A DNA stretch of 42,886 nt from Peptacetobacter hominis (GCF_006861675.1 NZ_SGJB01000021.1:1-42886); one strand, 5' to 3'; shown: positions 9,588 through 17,857, numbered from the stretch's first letter. Notes: generated from the letters alone by a model not told the origin. A program made the numbers and translations.

Positions 9588-12191
9588 ATGAATAAGAAAT
9601 TTTTATCAACAGCAATTGTAGCATCAATGGTAACTACATCTACAATGGGAGTGGGCTATGCTCAGGAGGGTGCAGAAAATGATATCAAGGTTACAGACAA
9701 AAATACTAATCAAAATGTAAGAGAGTTAGATGGTATTGAAAGTAAGCAGATATTTTCTGCAGGAGAAGGTAGTTTAGAAAATCCGTATGTTGTATCTAAT
9801 CTTGAAGAATTTAAAGCATTTAGAGATGATGTAAATAGCGGCAATAATTATTCTGGTAAGTACATAAAACTTGGTGCAGATATAGATCTGAATAATGAAG
9901 AATGGACACCAATAGGATATGGTAAATGGGAACAAGAATTTAATTCCAAAGCTTTTAGAGGAAATTTTGATGGTGGAAACCATACTATAAAGAATCTAAA
10001 AATAATAACTGATACTGATTATTCGTCAGGACTATTTTCTCTGGCTGGAGAAAATAGCTATATGAGAAATATTAATATAGAGAATGTAATAATTGAAGGC
10101 TCAGGAAAGGCAGTAGGTAGTTTAATTGGATACGGAAAGAATGTAAATGTAGACAATATAACTGTAAAAGGAAATATAAATATAGAAGGAAACTCGTCAA
10201 CAGGAGGATTGATTGGGTATGGACATACTAATATCAATAACTGTGAAGTAAATGCAATAGGAACTATTACGAATACAGTAGGTCATCACACAGGTGGTAT
10301 TATAGGATATTTGGCAACTCGTGAGACAATCATAAATACTGTTAGAGGTAATAAAGTTAAAAATATAGTTATAAATGGGAAAACTTGGTTTGGAGGAGTT
10401 GTAGGTACATCAGATAGAGGGGCTGAAATAAAAAATAATATTGTAGAAAATGTCGATTTAAATTCAACATCTGGAATTAAAGGTGGAGTATTAGGAGTGG
10501 CAAATTCAACTGGAGGAAGTACAGGAAATATAAAAGTGCTAGATTGTAAGGTGTTATCTGGTACAGCAAAAGAATTACCTATAATATCAGGTGTTACATC
10601 AGATAGTAATTATATCTCGGGTGATAACTTAGAATTTAATGAATTAGACTTGGCAATAAAAGGGGAAGTGTATTCTCTTTCTAGTGATATGTTAGGGAGT
10701 AATAAAAAAATAGCTGATATAAATGAGGATAAAGATCTTATAGTAGACGAAGGAACTGTTGCAGTAATAAGAGAGGGAGATACATATAAAGAATATAGCA
10801 GTATGTCAGATGCAATATCTGAATCATCTGGAGAATTTATTGAGATAGTAGATAATATCAATGAAGGATTAACTATTACTAAAGATGTAGTTAAAAAACG
10901 TAATCTACCAATCAATAGCTATATAAATATAGATTTAAATGGATACACTCTAAGTTCTAGTACAGGAAGTGCATTAAATATTTCAGGATCATCAGTAAAT
11001 ATAAAAGGGGGTACTATATCTACTTCTGATTCTGGTGTGGGAGCAGTAACAATAAGTAATGATGCAAATGTAAGATTCAGAGATATAAACTTTGTTATTG
11101 GAGATAATAGTTCTGAATCGCCTGTACAGGTATCAGATGGAGGTGCGACAGTAACAGTTGCGGGAACTATAACATCTATAAATCTTAAAACTGGTGGATA
11201 TATTATATCTAATGAAAATGGTGGAAAAGTAACATTAAAGATAGAAAGTGGATCTAAGTCTGATAATAAACCAGTAAGTCCATCTAATGTTGGAAACCTT
11301 ATAAATGAATCAAAAGGTAATGTCGAGATTGTAGATAAGCCATCAGGTGGAGGATCAACAGGTGGTGGAGGAAGTATATCAAAACCAGAATATACTCACA
11401 CACAGATAATCGGAAAAGACAGATACGAAACAGCAGCACTTCTTGCTGACAAAATAGGAAACTATGACACAGTAATCCTTGTAAACTCAGACAAAACAAT
11501 GGCTGACGGATTATCAGCAGCATCACTTGCAGGAAAACTAAATGCACCTATACTACCTGTAAAACAGAATAAAATACCTGATTCTGTAATGCAGAGAATA
11601 GAAAAAGCAAAAAATGTATATATAATTGGCGGAACAGAAGCGATAAGTAAAGACTTAGAAAACAAACTTTCAGATAAGAAAATAACTAGAATAGGCGGAG
11701 AAACTAGATTTGAAACATCACAGAAAATAGCAGAAATGATGGGTAATTATACAGAAGCATACATAGTAAACGGACTAACAGGAGAAGCCGATGCGATGAG
11801 TATATCATCAGTAGCTGCAAAAAAAGGAGCACCAATAATCGTAACAGATGGTAAGAAATCAGACCACGAGAAAAAATCTGGAACAGATTATACAGTAATC
11901 GGTGGAGAAAAAGCTGTTACAGAAGCACTTGAGGAGAAATACTCAGCAGATAGAATATCTGGAGCGAATAGATACGAGACAAACAGAGCGGTAATGGATA
12001 AATTCTATTCGGGAGCAGATACAGTGTATCTGGCAAACGGAGAGACTCTTGTAGATGCAATGTCAGCATCACTTATAGCGAAAAATAGTGGAGTAGTGCT
12101 TGTATCTAAAAACTCGGATAATAGTATATTGAAATCAAGAAATACTGTTCAGGTGGGTGGAACATCATTTACAGTGAATATTCCCAAATAA
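9588..12191 (+). CDS. secreted GLUG/beta-helix protein with C-terminal CWB2 modules
   Basis: This 867-residue protein has a signal peptide with likely cleavage after Ala25 (GYA-QE). Residues about 60-295 contain a stretch like the start of GLUG-repeat adhesins (YIKLGADIDLNNEEWTPIG, FRGNFDGGNHTIKNL) followed by GLUG-like units (GGLIGYG, GGIIGYL, GGVVGTS). Residues about 430-540 form a second beta-helix-like region. A Gly/Ser linker leads to three CWB2 modules (about 605-867) with IGKDRYETAALLADKIGNYD and IGGETRFETS. These modules are more divergent from the pair at 216 and 5746. ATG 9588 has GGAGG seven bases upstream. A cell-surface adhesin or matrix protein is inferred. Confidence 0.88.
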   Translation: MNKKFLSTAIVASMVTTSTMGVGYAQEGAENDIKVTDKNTNQNVRELDGIESKQIFSAGEGSLENPYVVSNLEEFKAFRDDVNSGNNYSGKYIKLGADIDLNNEEWTPIGYGKWEQEFNSKAFRGNFDGGNHTIKNLKIITDTDYSSGLFSLAGENSYMRNINIENVIIEGSGKAVGSLIGYGKNVNVDNITVKGNINIEGNSSTGGLIGYGHTNINNCEVNAIGTITNTVGHHTGGIIGYLATRETIINTVRGNKVKNIVINGKTWFGGVVGTSDRGAEIKNNIVENVDLNSTSGIKGGVLGVANSTGGSTGNIKVLDCKVLSGTAKELPIISGVTSDSNYISGDNLEFNELDLAIKGEVYSLSSDMLGSNKKIADINEDKDLIVDEGTVAVIREGDTYKEYSSMSDAISESSGEFIEIVDNINEGLTITKDVVKKRNLPINSYINIDLNGYTLSSSTGSALNISGSSVNIKGGTISTSDSGVGAVTISNDANVRFRDINFVIGDNSSESPVQVSDGGATVTVAGTITSINLKTGGYIISNENGGKVTLKIESGSKSDNKPVSPSNVGNLINESKGNVEIVDKPSGGGSTGGGGSISKPEYTHTQIIGKDRYETAALLADKIGNYDTVILVNSDKTMADGLSAASLAGKLNAPILPVKQNKIPDSVMQRIEKAKNVYIIGGTEAISKDLENKLSDKKITRIGGETRFETSQKIAEMMGNYTEAYIVNGLTGEADAMSISSVAAKKGAPIIVTDGKKSDHEKKSGTDYTVIGGEKAVTEALEEKYSADRISGANRYETNRAVMDKFYSGADTVYLANGETLVDAMSASLIAKNSGVVLVSKNSDNSILKSRNTVQVGGTSFTVNIPK

Positions 12192-12213
12192 TATAAGTAA
12201 ATATTTTAAATAT

Positions 12214-12244
12214 AAAGGGCTGTGTTTTCTACAGCCCTTTTTCT
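12214..12244. terminator. bidirectional terminator between convergent genes
   Basis: AAAGGGCTGT (12214-12223) pairs with ACAGCCCTTT (12231-12240). T residues follow on the plus strand. It overlaps the last codons of the minus-strand gene ending at 12229 and separates it from the surface gene ending at 12191. Confidence 0.85.
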
Positions 12245-12774
12245 GTAACAATAACATCAAGCTTCACATCATGCTCTTCTTCAAAAACATCATCGACAAT
12301 CTGACACTCAAACCGAATACCACATGTAAAGGCACCAGATTTCGGGATAAACCTATCGTAATATCCACCGCCGTATCCCATTCGATTACCTGCCCTATCA
12401 AAAGCAACACCGGGAACAACTATAACATCTATCATATCCGGAGAAACAGCCTCAGAATCTTCAGAGGGCTCGAGTACACCAAATCTAGACTTTACAAACA
12501 CAGTCTTTGAATCGACTTTTCTGGGGATCATCTCTCTCGTCTCATGGACGCATACAGGAGCGAATACATTCTTACCCATGGATAGAAGTTTTTCTATCAG
12601 ATAATCTGTCTTTACTTCATTTCGAAAGTCCATATATACCATGATATTCTCTGCTTTTATAATTTCCGGAATCTCAAGGAGTTTATCAGAAATACATACA
12701 GAAGCTTCTTTTATATAATCTGAATCAAGCGAATTTCTAAGCTCGATAATTTTTTTTCTAAGCTCATTTTTCAT
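12229..12774 (-). CDS. 5-formyltetrahydrofolate cyclo-ligase family protein
   Basis: The 181-residue product matches the cytosolic enzyme that converts 5-formyltetrahydrofolate to 5,10-methenyltetrahydrofolate with ATP (YgfA/MTHFS family, usual length about 180-200). The N-terminal MKNELRKKIIELRNSLDSD and the motifs MVYMDFRNEVKTDYL and VVPGVAFDRAGNRMGYGGGYYDRF are characteristic; the Gly-rich YGGGYYDR segment forms the nucleotide and substrate site. The start is ATG 12774, preceded by GGTGGGT. The open frame extends 45 residues further upstream, but that stretch is hydrophobic and AT-rich and overlaps the promoter of the divergent protease gene, so it is not used. Confidence 0.92.
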   Translation of the reverse strand: MKNELRKKIIELRNSLDSDYIKEASVCISDKLLEIPEIIKAENIMVYMDFRNEVKTDYLIEKLLSMGKNVFAPVCVHETREMIPRKVDSKTVFVKSRFGVLEPSEDSEAVSPDMIDVIVVPGVAFDRAGNRMGYGGGYYDRFIPKSGAFTCGIRFECQIVDDVFEEEHDVKLDVIVTEKGL

Positions 12775-12850
12775 CTTAAATACCCACCACCCGACTATAT
12801 ATATGCTAAAATATATAAATATAAAATAAATATAGAATCTTATAAAAATA

Positions 12851-12881
12851 TTGTCAAGTAAAGACGAAAAACGACTATAAT
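12851..12881 (+). promoter_or_regulatory. candidate promoter for the S41 protease gene
   Basis: TATAAT (12876-12881) is a perfect -10. The nearest -35-like sequence is TTGTCA (12851-12856) at a wide 19-base spacing. The predicted start near 12888 precedes the TTG start codon at 12930. Confidence 0.45.
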
Positions 12882-12929
12882 ATATGTATGGATTAAATGG
12901 CATGTGCAATGCCAGAAGGTGGTGTTTTT

Positions 12930-14081
12930 TTGAAGTTCAATAAAAAATCGGTGATAACAGTAGTTGTGACCGCCATAGTTACAGTAGCTGTGACAATAAC
13001 TGCAGAAGTAGGACTTGGAGTTGTTGCGATAGTTCCAAAGGACGACTATGAGGGATACAAAAAATTCTCAAAGCTTGCTGCTCTTGAGGAAATGATAGAA
13101 AAGACTTATTATACTGATATAGATGAGCAGGATCTTATAGATGGTGCCATGAAGGGACTTTTTATGGGAACCGGAGATGTATATTCAGGATACTATACAA
13201 AAGAGGAAATGGAAGATGTCATGGCGGCATCTACAGGAAGTTTTGTCGGTATAGGTATAACTATGATGTCAAATCCTGAAACAGGAGTTGTAACTGTTAC
13301 AAAATCGTGGGAAACAGGTCCGGCATACAGAGCAGGTATCAGAGCAGGAGATGTCTTATACAAGGTTGATGATTTAACTGTGACATATGATACTGTAGAC
13401 AAAGCTGTTTCGATAATGAGAGGAAAAGAAGGAACAAACGTAAAGGTATCTGTAAAAAGAGATGGTCAGATAAAAACATTTAATATAAAGAGAGAAGAAG
13501 TAAGCGAGCCTAGTATAACATCAAAAATGCTTGAAGATAATATAGGTTATATTGAGATATCAAGCTTTGTGGAAACTACAGGGGATGACTTCAAAAAAGC
13601 TCTTGAGTCACTTGAAAAGAAAAATATGAAAGGTCTTGTTATAGATCTTAGAAACAATGGTGGAGGTCTTGTAGACCAGTGCTGTGAAATAGCGGATTCT
13701 CTTCTTGGAAAAGGTACAATAGTATATACAGAAGATAGAAATGGAAAAAGAAAAGAGGAGAAATCAGATGAGGAAAACAAAATTGATGTTCCAATAGCTG
13801 TTCTTACAAATGAAAATACAGCATCTTCGTCAGAGATTCTTACAGGTGCGATAGTTGGAAATGATGCAGGTATATCAGTTGGTACAACAACTTTTGGAAA
13901 AGGTATAGTTCAGTCTGTAATAACTCTGAAAGACGGTACAGGATACAAGCTTACAACAGAGCAGTATTTCACTCCTGACGGTAAGACTATCCATAAAAAA
14001 GGTATAAAACCTGATATAGAGGAAAAAGATGAGTCAAAACAGCTTGATAGAGCTGTGGAGTGGTTAAAGACAGGTAAATAA
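12930..14081 (+). CDS. S41 family carboxy-terminal processing protease (CtpA/CtpB-like)
   Basis: The 383-residue protein starts with a short basic stretch and one hydrophobic segment (about residues 4-35) that would anchor it outside the membrane. A PDZ domain (about 104-190, with GIGITMM and AGIRAGDVLYKVDD) precedes the S41 catalytic core. The predicted catalytic residues are Ser299 in TASSSEIL, Lys324 in TTFGKGIVQ and Gln328, with the spacing seen in Bacillus CtpB (Ser, Lys +25, Gln +29). Such proteases cleave extracytoplasmic proteins from their C-terminus. TTG 12930 is preferred because AGAAGGTGGTG sits just upstream; an in-frame ATG at 12897 has no ribosome-binding site. Confidence 0.9.
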   Translation: MKFNKKSVITVVVTAIVTVAVTITAEVGLGVVAIVPKDDYEGYKKFSKLAALEEMIEKTYYTDIDEQDLIDGAMKGLFMGTGDVYSGYYTKEEMEDVMAASTGSFVGIGITMMSNPETGVVTVTKSWETGPAYRAGIRAGDVLYKVDDLTVTYDTVDKAVSIMRGKEGTNVKVSVKRDGQIKTFNIKREEVSEPSITSKMLEDNIGYIEISSFVETTGDDFKKALESLEKKNMKGLVIDLRNNGGGLVDQCCEIADSLLGKGTIVYTEDRNGKRKEEKSDEENKIDVPIAVLTNENTASSSEILTGAIVGNDAGISVGTTTFGKGIVQSVITLKDGTGYKLTTEQYFTPDGKTIHKKGIKPDIEEKDESKQLDRAVEWLKTGK

Positions 14082-14208
14082 ATTTACATATAATAATGTA
14101 AAATATTATATATAATAAAAGGTAAAATACAACAGCTTATAGAATATGATACAATAGGCGAATGATAGAAATCTTTAGCTTAGATTGTCAAATGGGAAGT
14201 GAGTTTGT

Positions 14209-14328
14209 ATGGAAAAAACTGAAAAAAAGGTTGAGATCCTACAGGAATACAGAGATAAGAAAAGACAATCAGAGATAGACAGAAAGGAACTTATAGCTCT
14301 AATCATAAAGGCTGTTGCAGCGAAATAG
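14209..14328 (+). CDS. 39-residue small protein of unknown function
   Basis: ATG 14209 opens a 39-codon frame (MEKTEKKVEILQEYRDKKRQ..., ending LIIKAVAAK) closed by TAG 14326-14328 and followed immediately by a strong terminator at 14336-14368. The peptide is very rich in Lys and Glu over its first 28 residues, a likely charged helix, and ends in a short hydrophobic, possibly membrane-associating segment. GGAAGTGAG (14195-14203) could act as a weak ribosome-binding site. No family is recognised. Its own terminator and typical codon use for this genome argue that it is expressed, either as a small protein or as a small RNA. Confidence 0.5.
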   Translation: MEKTEKKVEILQEYRDKKRQSEIDRKELIALIIKAVAAK

Positions 14329-14335
14329 GATTCTG

Positions 14336-14368
14336 GAACTGTCGCACAGTAAAGCGACAGTTCTTTTT
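14336..14368 (+). terminator. terminator after the 39-codon ORF
   Basis: GAACTGTCGC (14336-14345) pairs perfectly with GCGACAGTTC (14354-14363) around ACAGTAAA, followed by TTTTT. It separates the protease/small-ORF unit from the IStron-like element. Confidence 0.9.
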
Positions 14369-14385
14369 AGTACCTTTGTTTATAT

Positions 14386-14415
14386 TTCTGAAAATATATT
14401 ATAGATTTGTATAAT
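14386..14415 (+). promoter_or_regulatory. candidate promoter at the left side of the IStron-like element
   Basis: TATAAT (14410-14415) is preceded at 18 bases by TTCTGA (14386-14391), a weak -35. It lies directly downstream of the terminator at 14336-14368. It could drive the intron/tnpB transcript and, by readthrough or splicing, the cobalamin operon that begins at 16206. Confidence 0.35.
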
Positions 14416-14421
14416 AAAAAT

Positions 14422-14710
14422 ACAACATAGAGATGAAATAATCTCAGGTGTGAATGTTGTGAAAGCGGAAAAATTAATTGGATTGTATATGGTTAAATCC
14501 TAAGTGTTAAAAATCGGTAATCAGCAGGTAAGCCCCGAACAGGAGAAACTTCAACGACTATTCCTCTTAGGGAAAGTACAATACAAGCGATTGGTATTGG
14601 AAGTGGTTTCGCCTAAGTAATAGAAATATCATATGGATAAGATATAGTCTGTGCTTAATAGAAATATTAAGAAGTTAATAGGATAGCTGTATCAAGTGTA
14701 GTGACTTGAT
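14422..14710 (+). ncRNA. group I self-splicing intron core
   Basis: The classic conserved boxes are present: Q-like AATCAGCAGG (14519-14528), R-like CTTCAACGACTA (14549-14560) and S-like AAGATATAGTCT (14639-14650). P7 forms between GACTA (14556-14560) and TAGTC (14645-14649). P3 forms between CCTAAG (14499-14504) and CTTAGG (14566-14571). A P9 hairpin, CTTAATA-GAAA-TATTAAG, follows S directly. A P2-like stem pairs ACAACAT (14422-14428) with ATGTTGT (14454-14460), with GAGAT/ATCTC inside. An extra perfect hairpin ATCAAGT/ACTTGAT lies at 14691-14710. The 3' splice site, by analogy with known IStrons, would lie downstream of tnpB near the element's right end. Confidence 0.82.
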
Positions 14711-14718
14711 ATGAACGA

Positions 14719-14757
14719 CACCTCCCTATAAGTCATAGGGTTCTAAAAATTTAAAAC
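14719..14757 (-). repeat. inverted copy of the element's right-end sequence, upstream of tnpB
   Basis: Read on the minus strand, this segment gives a 20-base block differing at one position from 16104-16123, then a hairpin (ATAGGG/CCCTAT around AAGTC) and GGGAGGT as at the right end. The stem itself differs in sequence from the right-end stem. tnpB is thus bracketed by inverted, hairpin-forming ends. Confidence 0.75.
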
Positions 14758-14829
14758 TAAAACTTTTACTAAAAAAATAAAGTTTCAGTAAAATATGTTA
14801 TAATCCCTATAGAAAGCGAGGTGATTATA

Positions 14830-16080
14830 ATGTATCTTACAATGAAACAACAGGTAAAACAATTAACTAAGGAAGATTATAAAAATTTAAAATTGCTGTC
14901 ACATATAGCCAAAAATCTTGCGAATGAAGCGATTTATAACATTAGACAATACTATTTTCATGAAGGCGAATATTTAAACTATCAAAAGAATTATGCTTTA
15001 CTTAAAAGTAGTCCTAATTATAAAATGCTTAATTCAAATATGGCGCAGCAGATTTTAAAAGAAGCTGATGGATCTTTTAAATCATTTTTTGGACTGCTTG
15101 AATTAGCAAAGAAAGGAAAATATAATTTTAAAGATATAAAACTTCCTAAATATCTTCCTAAAGATGGTTTTACAACATTGATTATAGGTTTTGTAAGAAT
15201 AAAAGGAAATAAATTAATTATTCCATACTCAAATACTTTTAAGAGGGATCATAAAAGCATTGAGATAAATATTCCACCAAAACTTGTCGGAAAGAAAATA
15301 AAAGAAATAAGAATTATACCTAAATCAAAAGCCAGGTTCTTTGAAATTCAATATATCTATGAGATAAAAGAACTTCAAAGTAATGTAGATAAAAATAAAG
15401 CACTGGCAATAGATTTTGGTATAAACAATCTTGCAACCTGTGTAACATCGACAGGAAAGTCATTTATCATAGATGGAAGAAAGCTAAAATCAATAAATCA
15501 ATGGCATAATAAAGAAAATGCACGATTACAAAGTATAAAAGATAAACAGGGATATAAATCCAAATACACAAACAGACAATTGAAGAATACTCGAAAAAGA
15601 AATAACAGAGTCAATGACTATATGAATAAGACAGCCAGAACAATAATAAACTACTGTGTAGAGAATAATATAGGAAATATTGTATGTGGATATAATGAAA
15701 CTTTTCAAAGAAATTCCCAATTGGGTAAAAAGAATAATCAAACCTTTGTAAATATACCTTTTGGAATCCTTCGAGAAAAGATAGAATATATTTGCAGATT
15801 ATATGGAATAAACTTTGTAAAGCAGGAAGAAAGTTATACATCTAAAGCGAGTTTCTTTGATAAAGATATAATTCCTGTATACAATGATGATAATCCCAAA
15901 GAGTATGAATTCAGTGGAAAAAGAATAAAAAGAGGATTATATCAGACAAAAGAAGGAAAACTATTAAATGCAGATGTAAATGGTGCATTGAATATACTTA
16001 GTAAAAGTAAAGTTGTGGACTTAGATGTCCTATACAATAGAGGCGAACTGGACACGCCTGTAAGAATAAGGGTTGCATAA
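14830..16080 (+). CDS. tnpB: IS200/IS605-family RNA-guided nuclease TnpB (variant lacking the CxxC zinc finger)
   Basis: The 416-residue protein matches the TnpB (OrfB/IS1341) family. The three RuvC acidic residues are visible in AIDFGINNLATC (Asp), KQEESYTSKASFFD (Glu) and NADVNGALNI (Asp). The paired CxxC zinc-binding motifs usually found between the last two are absent and replaced by an FSGKRIKRGLY-containing stretch, a variant that recurs in this family, so the gene is probably not degraded. TnpB proteins studied elsewhere are DNA nucleases guided by an RNA from the element's right end. ATG 14830 is chosen because GAGGTGA (14818-14824) lies five bases upstream; the in-frame GTG 14821 overlaps that site. 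A TATAAT at 14799-14804 may be its promoter, without a clear -35. Confidence 0.9.
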   Translation: MYLTMKQQVKQLTKEDYKNLKLLSHIAKNLANEAIYNIRQYYFHEGEYLNYQKNYALLKSSPNYKMLNSNMAQQILKEADGSFKSFFGLLELAKKGKYNFKDIKLPKYLPKDGFTTLIIGFVRIKGNKLIIPYSNTFKRDHKSIEINIPPKLVGKKIKEIRIIPKSKARFFEIQYIYEIKELQSNVDKNKALAIDFGINNLATCVTSTGKSFIIDGRKLKSINQWHNKENARLQSIKDKQGYKSKYTNRQLKNTRKRNNRVNDYMNKTARTIINYCVENNIGNIVCGYNETFQRNSQLGKKNNQTFVNIPFGILREKIEYICRLYGINFVKQEESYTSKASFFDKDIIPVYNDDNPKEYEFSGKRIKRGLYQTKEGKLLNADVNGALNILSKSKVVDLDVLYNRGELDTPVRIRVA

Positions 16081-16103
16081 TAGCAATCAGACTTCTTAAA
16101 TAA

Positions 16104-16150
16104 AGTTTTAAACTTTTAGAACCCCGCGACTTTAGTCGAGGGAGGTTCAG
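16104..16150 (+). repeat. IS605-type right end with hairpin; likely 3' part of the TnpB guide RNA
   Basis: GTTTTAAAC and TTTTAGAACCCC lead into a hairpin in which CGACT/AGTCG forms the core, closed by GAACC/GGTTC. This is the usual right end of IS1341/IS605-type elements. In studied TnpB systems the guide RNA scaffold is the right-end transcript, and the guide is the host DNA just beyond, here starting near 16151. Its inverted counterpart lies at 14719-14757. Confidence 0.7.
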
Positions 16151-16205
16151 GGGTATATAATGCCTGTGCATTAATATAAATACAAATTTAAAAGGAGGTG
16201 CGGAT

Positions 16206-17252
16206 ATGAATCTTTTGAGCAGTATTTCAAGAAACATATATCCTCTTAATCAAAAGAGTATGGATGCAGCCCAGAAAAAGTGGGATAGTCTGATACATCC
16301 AAAGGGAAGTCTTGGAAGACTTGAAGAAATATGTATTCAGCTTGCAGGAGTATACGAAACTGAAAAGTTCGATATCTCCAAAAAGGCCATAATCGCATTT
16401 GCTGCAGACCATGGTGTATATGACGAGGGAGTTGCACCAAATCCTCAGGAAATAACAAAGCTTCAGTTTCCTAATTTTGTAAATGGAAAATGTGGTGTCG
16501 GAGTTTTAAGCAGATTTGCAGGTGCATCTGTAGTTGCTGTGGATGTAGGTATAAACTGTGATGAAAAGCTTGAAGGTGTAATCGATAGAAAAATAAGAAA
16601 AGGTACATCGAATATGCTCAAAGGACCTGCAATGACGAGAGAAGAAGCTGTAAAATCTATTGAAATAGGAATAGAGGTTGCCGAGGAATTCATCGTAAAC
16701 GACTATGGAATAATAGGAATAGGAGAGATGGGTATTTCAAATACGACAGCAAGTACAGCAATTATATCTGTAATAACAGGTCAGACGCCGGAAGAGATTA
16801 CCGGAGCCGGAGCAGGTCTTTCAGAAAAGAAGATATCGCATAAGGCAAGAGTAATAGGAAAGGCGATAGAAATAAACGACCCGAACCCTACAGATGGAAT
16901 AGAGGTTCTTGAAAAGGTCGGAGGTTTTGAGATTGGCGCAATGTCAGGAGTTATACTGGGATGTGCTGCAAACAGAATTCCAGTAGTTATAGACGGATTT
17001 ATATCATATGCAGCTGCACTTATAGCATACAAGATAAATCCAGGTATAAAAGATTATCTGATACCGTCTCATAATTCAGCAGAACCCGGAAGTCAGGTGG
17101 CTCTTGAGATGCTTGGACTTAGACCGATGCTTGAGATGGATATGAGACTTGGAGAAGGTAGTGGAGCAGCACTTGCATTCAACATAATAGATGCGGCAAT
17201 ATATGCATATAATAATATGGCTACATTTGATGAAGTTGGAATGCATATATAA
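16206..17252 (+). CDS. cobT: nicotinate-nucleotide--dimethylbenzimidazole phosphoribosyltransferase CobT
   Basis: The 348-residue protein activates the lower-ligand base: it transfers phosphoribose from nicotinate mononucleotide to dimethylbenzimidazole or a related base, giving the alpha-ribazole phosphate used in nucleotide loop assembly. Family signatures include HPKGSLGRLEE near residue 36, FAADHGVYDEGVAPNPQEIT near 60, GEMGISNTTASTA near 175 and the C-terminal MDMRLGEGSGAAL with the catalytic Glu. The length is normal for CobT. AAAGGAGGTG lies seven bases before ATG 16206. It is the first gene of the cobalamin cluster and lies 56 bases after the IStron-like element; no cobalamin riboswitch is seen between them. 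Confidence 0.96.
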   Translation: MNLLSSISRNIYPLNQKSMDAAQKKWDSLIHPKGSLGRLEEICIQLAGVYETEKFDISKKAIIAFAADHGVYDEGVAPNPQEITKLQFPNFVNGKCGVGVLSRFAGASVVAVDVGINCDEKLEGVIDRKIRKGTSNMLKGPAMTREEAVKSIEIGIEVAEEFIVNDYGIIGIGEMGISNTTASTAIISVITGQTPEEITGAGAGLSEKKISHKARVIGKAIEINDPNPTDGIEVLEKVGGFEIGAMSGVILGCAANRIPVVIDGFISYAAALIAYKINPGIKDYLIPSHNSAEPGSQVALEMLGLRPMLEMDMRLGEGSGAALAFNIIDAAIYAYNNMATFDEVGMHI

Positions 17253-17281
17253 AAGGTATACATATTGAAAGGAATTATATA

Positions 17282-17857
17282 ATGGCAGAGATTGTTTTGG
17301 TTACCGGTGGGGCAAAGTCCGGGAAAAGTGTTTTTGCAGAAAATCTATGTACAAAAAGAAATAATAATACAGGATATATAGCTACATCAATTCCATTTGA
17401 TGATGATATGAAAGATAAGATAGAAAAACATAGAAAAAGAAGATCAGACAGATGGGTGACATACGAGTGCTACAGAGATATAGATATAAACAGTATTTCG
17501 GAGGATTGCGAAACTGTGATGCTCGACTGTGTTACACTTATGGTAAACAATCTGATGTTTGATTTCTGTGAAAATCCGGATGAACTTAAAGGTAAGGAAC
17601 TTGATGAAATGGAAAATTTTATAACAGACCAGTTTACAAAACTTCTTGCCGATATAGAAAAAACGAATTTATACTTTGTATTTGTTACAAACGAAACCGG
17701 TATGGGAGTTATACCTGCGAACAGACTGAGCAGGATATATTCAAACATATCAGGAAAGATAAATCAGATCATAGCGAGTAAAAGCGACGAGGTATATCTG
17801 ACAATAAGCGGTATACCAGTGAAAATAAAGGGAAAAGGAGTAGCTGTTTATGAATAG
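17282..17857 (+). CDS. cobU: bifunctional adenosylcobinamide kinase/guanylyltransferase CobU
   Basis: The 191-residue protein phosphorylates adenosylcobinamide and transfers GMP to it, making adenosylcobinamide-GDP for CobS. The Walker A motif GGAKSGKS lies at residues 9-16. The HRKRRSDRW segment near 47 contains the His-Arg region where CobU becomes guanylylated (by homology the first His), and NETGMGVIPANRLSR near 140 is a further family signature. The length is usual for the family. It starts 29 bases after cobT with AAAGGA upstream, and its end overlaps cobS by 8 bases, which implies translational coupling. Confidence 0.96.
   Translation: MAEIVLVTGGAKSGKSVFAENLCTKRNNNTGYIATSIPFDDDMKDKIEKHRKRRSDRWVTYECYRDIDINSISEDCETVMLDCVTLMVNNLMFDFCENPDELKGKELDEMENFITDQFTKLLADIEKTNLYFVFVTNETGMGVIPANRLSRIYSNISGKINQIIASKSDEVYLTISGIPVKIKGKGVAVYE

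Larger units (their letters stand above)
14422..16150 (+). mobile_element. IStron-like element: group I intron core plus IS605-type tnpB
   Basis: A group I intron core (14422-14710) is followed by tnpB (14830-16080) and an IS605-type right-end hairpin (16121-16146). This is the layout of IStrons such as CdISt1 of C. difficile, in which the intron lets the inserted element be removed from RNA. No tnpA transposase is present, so movement would need one supplied elsewhere. The right boundary is placed at the GGTTCAG end near 16150. The left boundary and exact splice sites cannot be fixed from this sequence alone. The element lies between a terminator and the cobT ribosome-binding site, so it interrupts an intergenic or leader region, not a gene. 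Confidence 0.75.

Noticed and set aside
12775..12909. N-terminal membrane extension of the 5-formyltetrahydrofolate cyclo-ligase
   Set aside because: The extra 45 residues come from the AT-rich divergent promoter region, while ATG 12774 matches the family start.
14830..16080. tnpB as a pseudogene because the zinc-finger cysteines are missing
   Set aside because: The frame is intact, all three RuvC acidic residues are present, and the FSGKRIKRGLY variant without CxxC recurs in the family.
16151..16205. Cobalamin riboswitch between the IStron-like element and cobT
   Set aside because: The gap is only 55 bases, far too short, and has no B12-box-like sequence.
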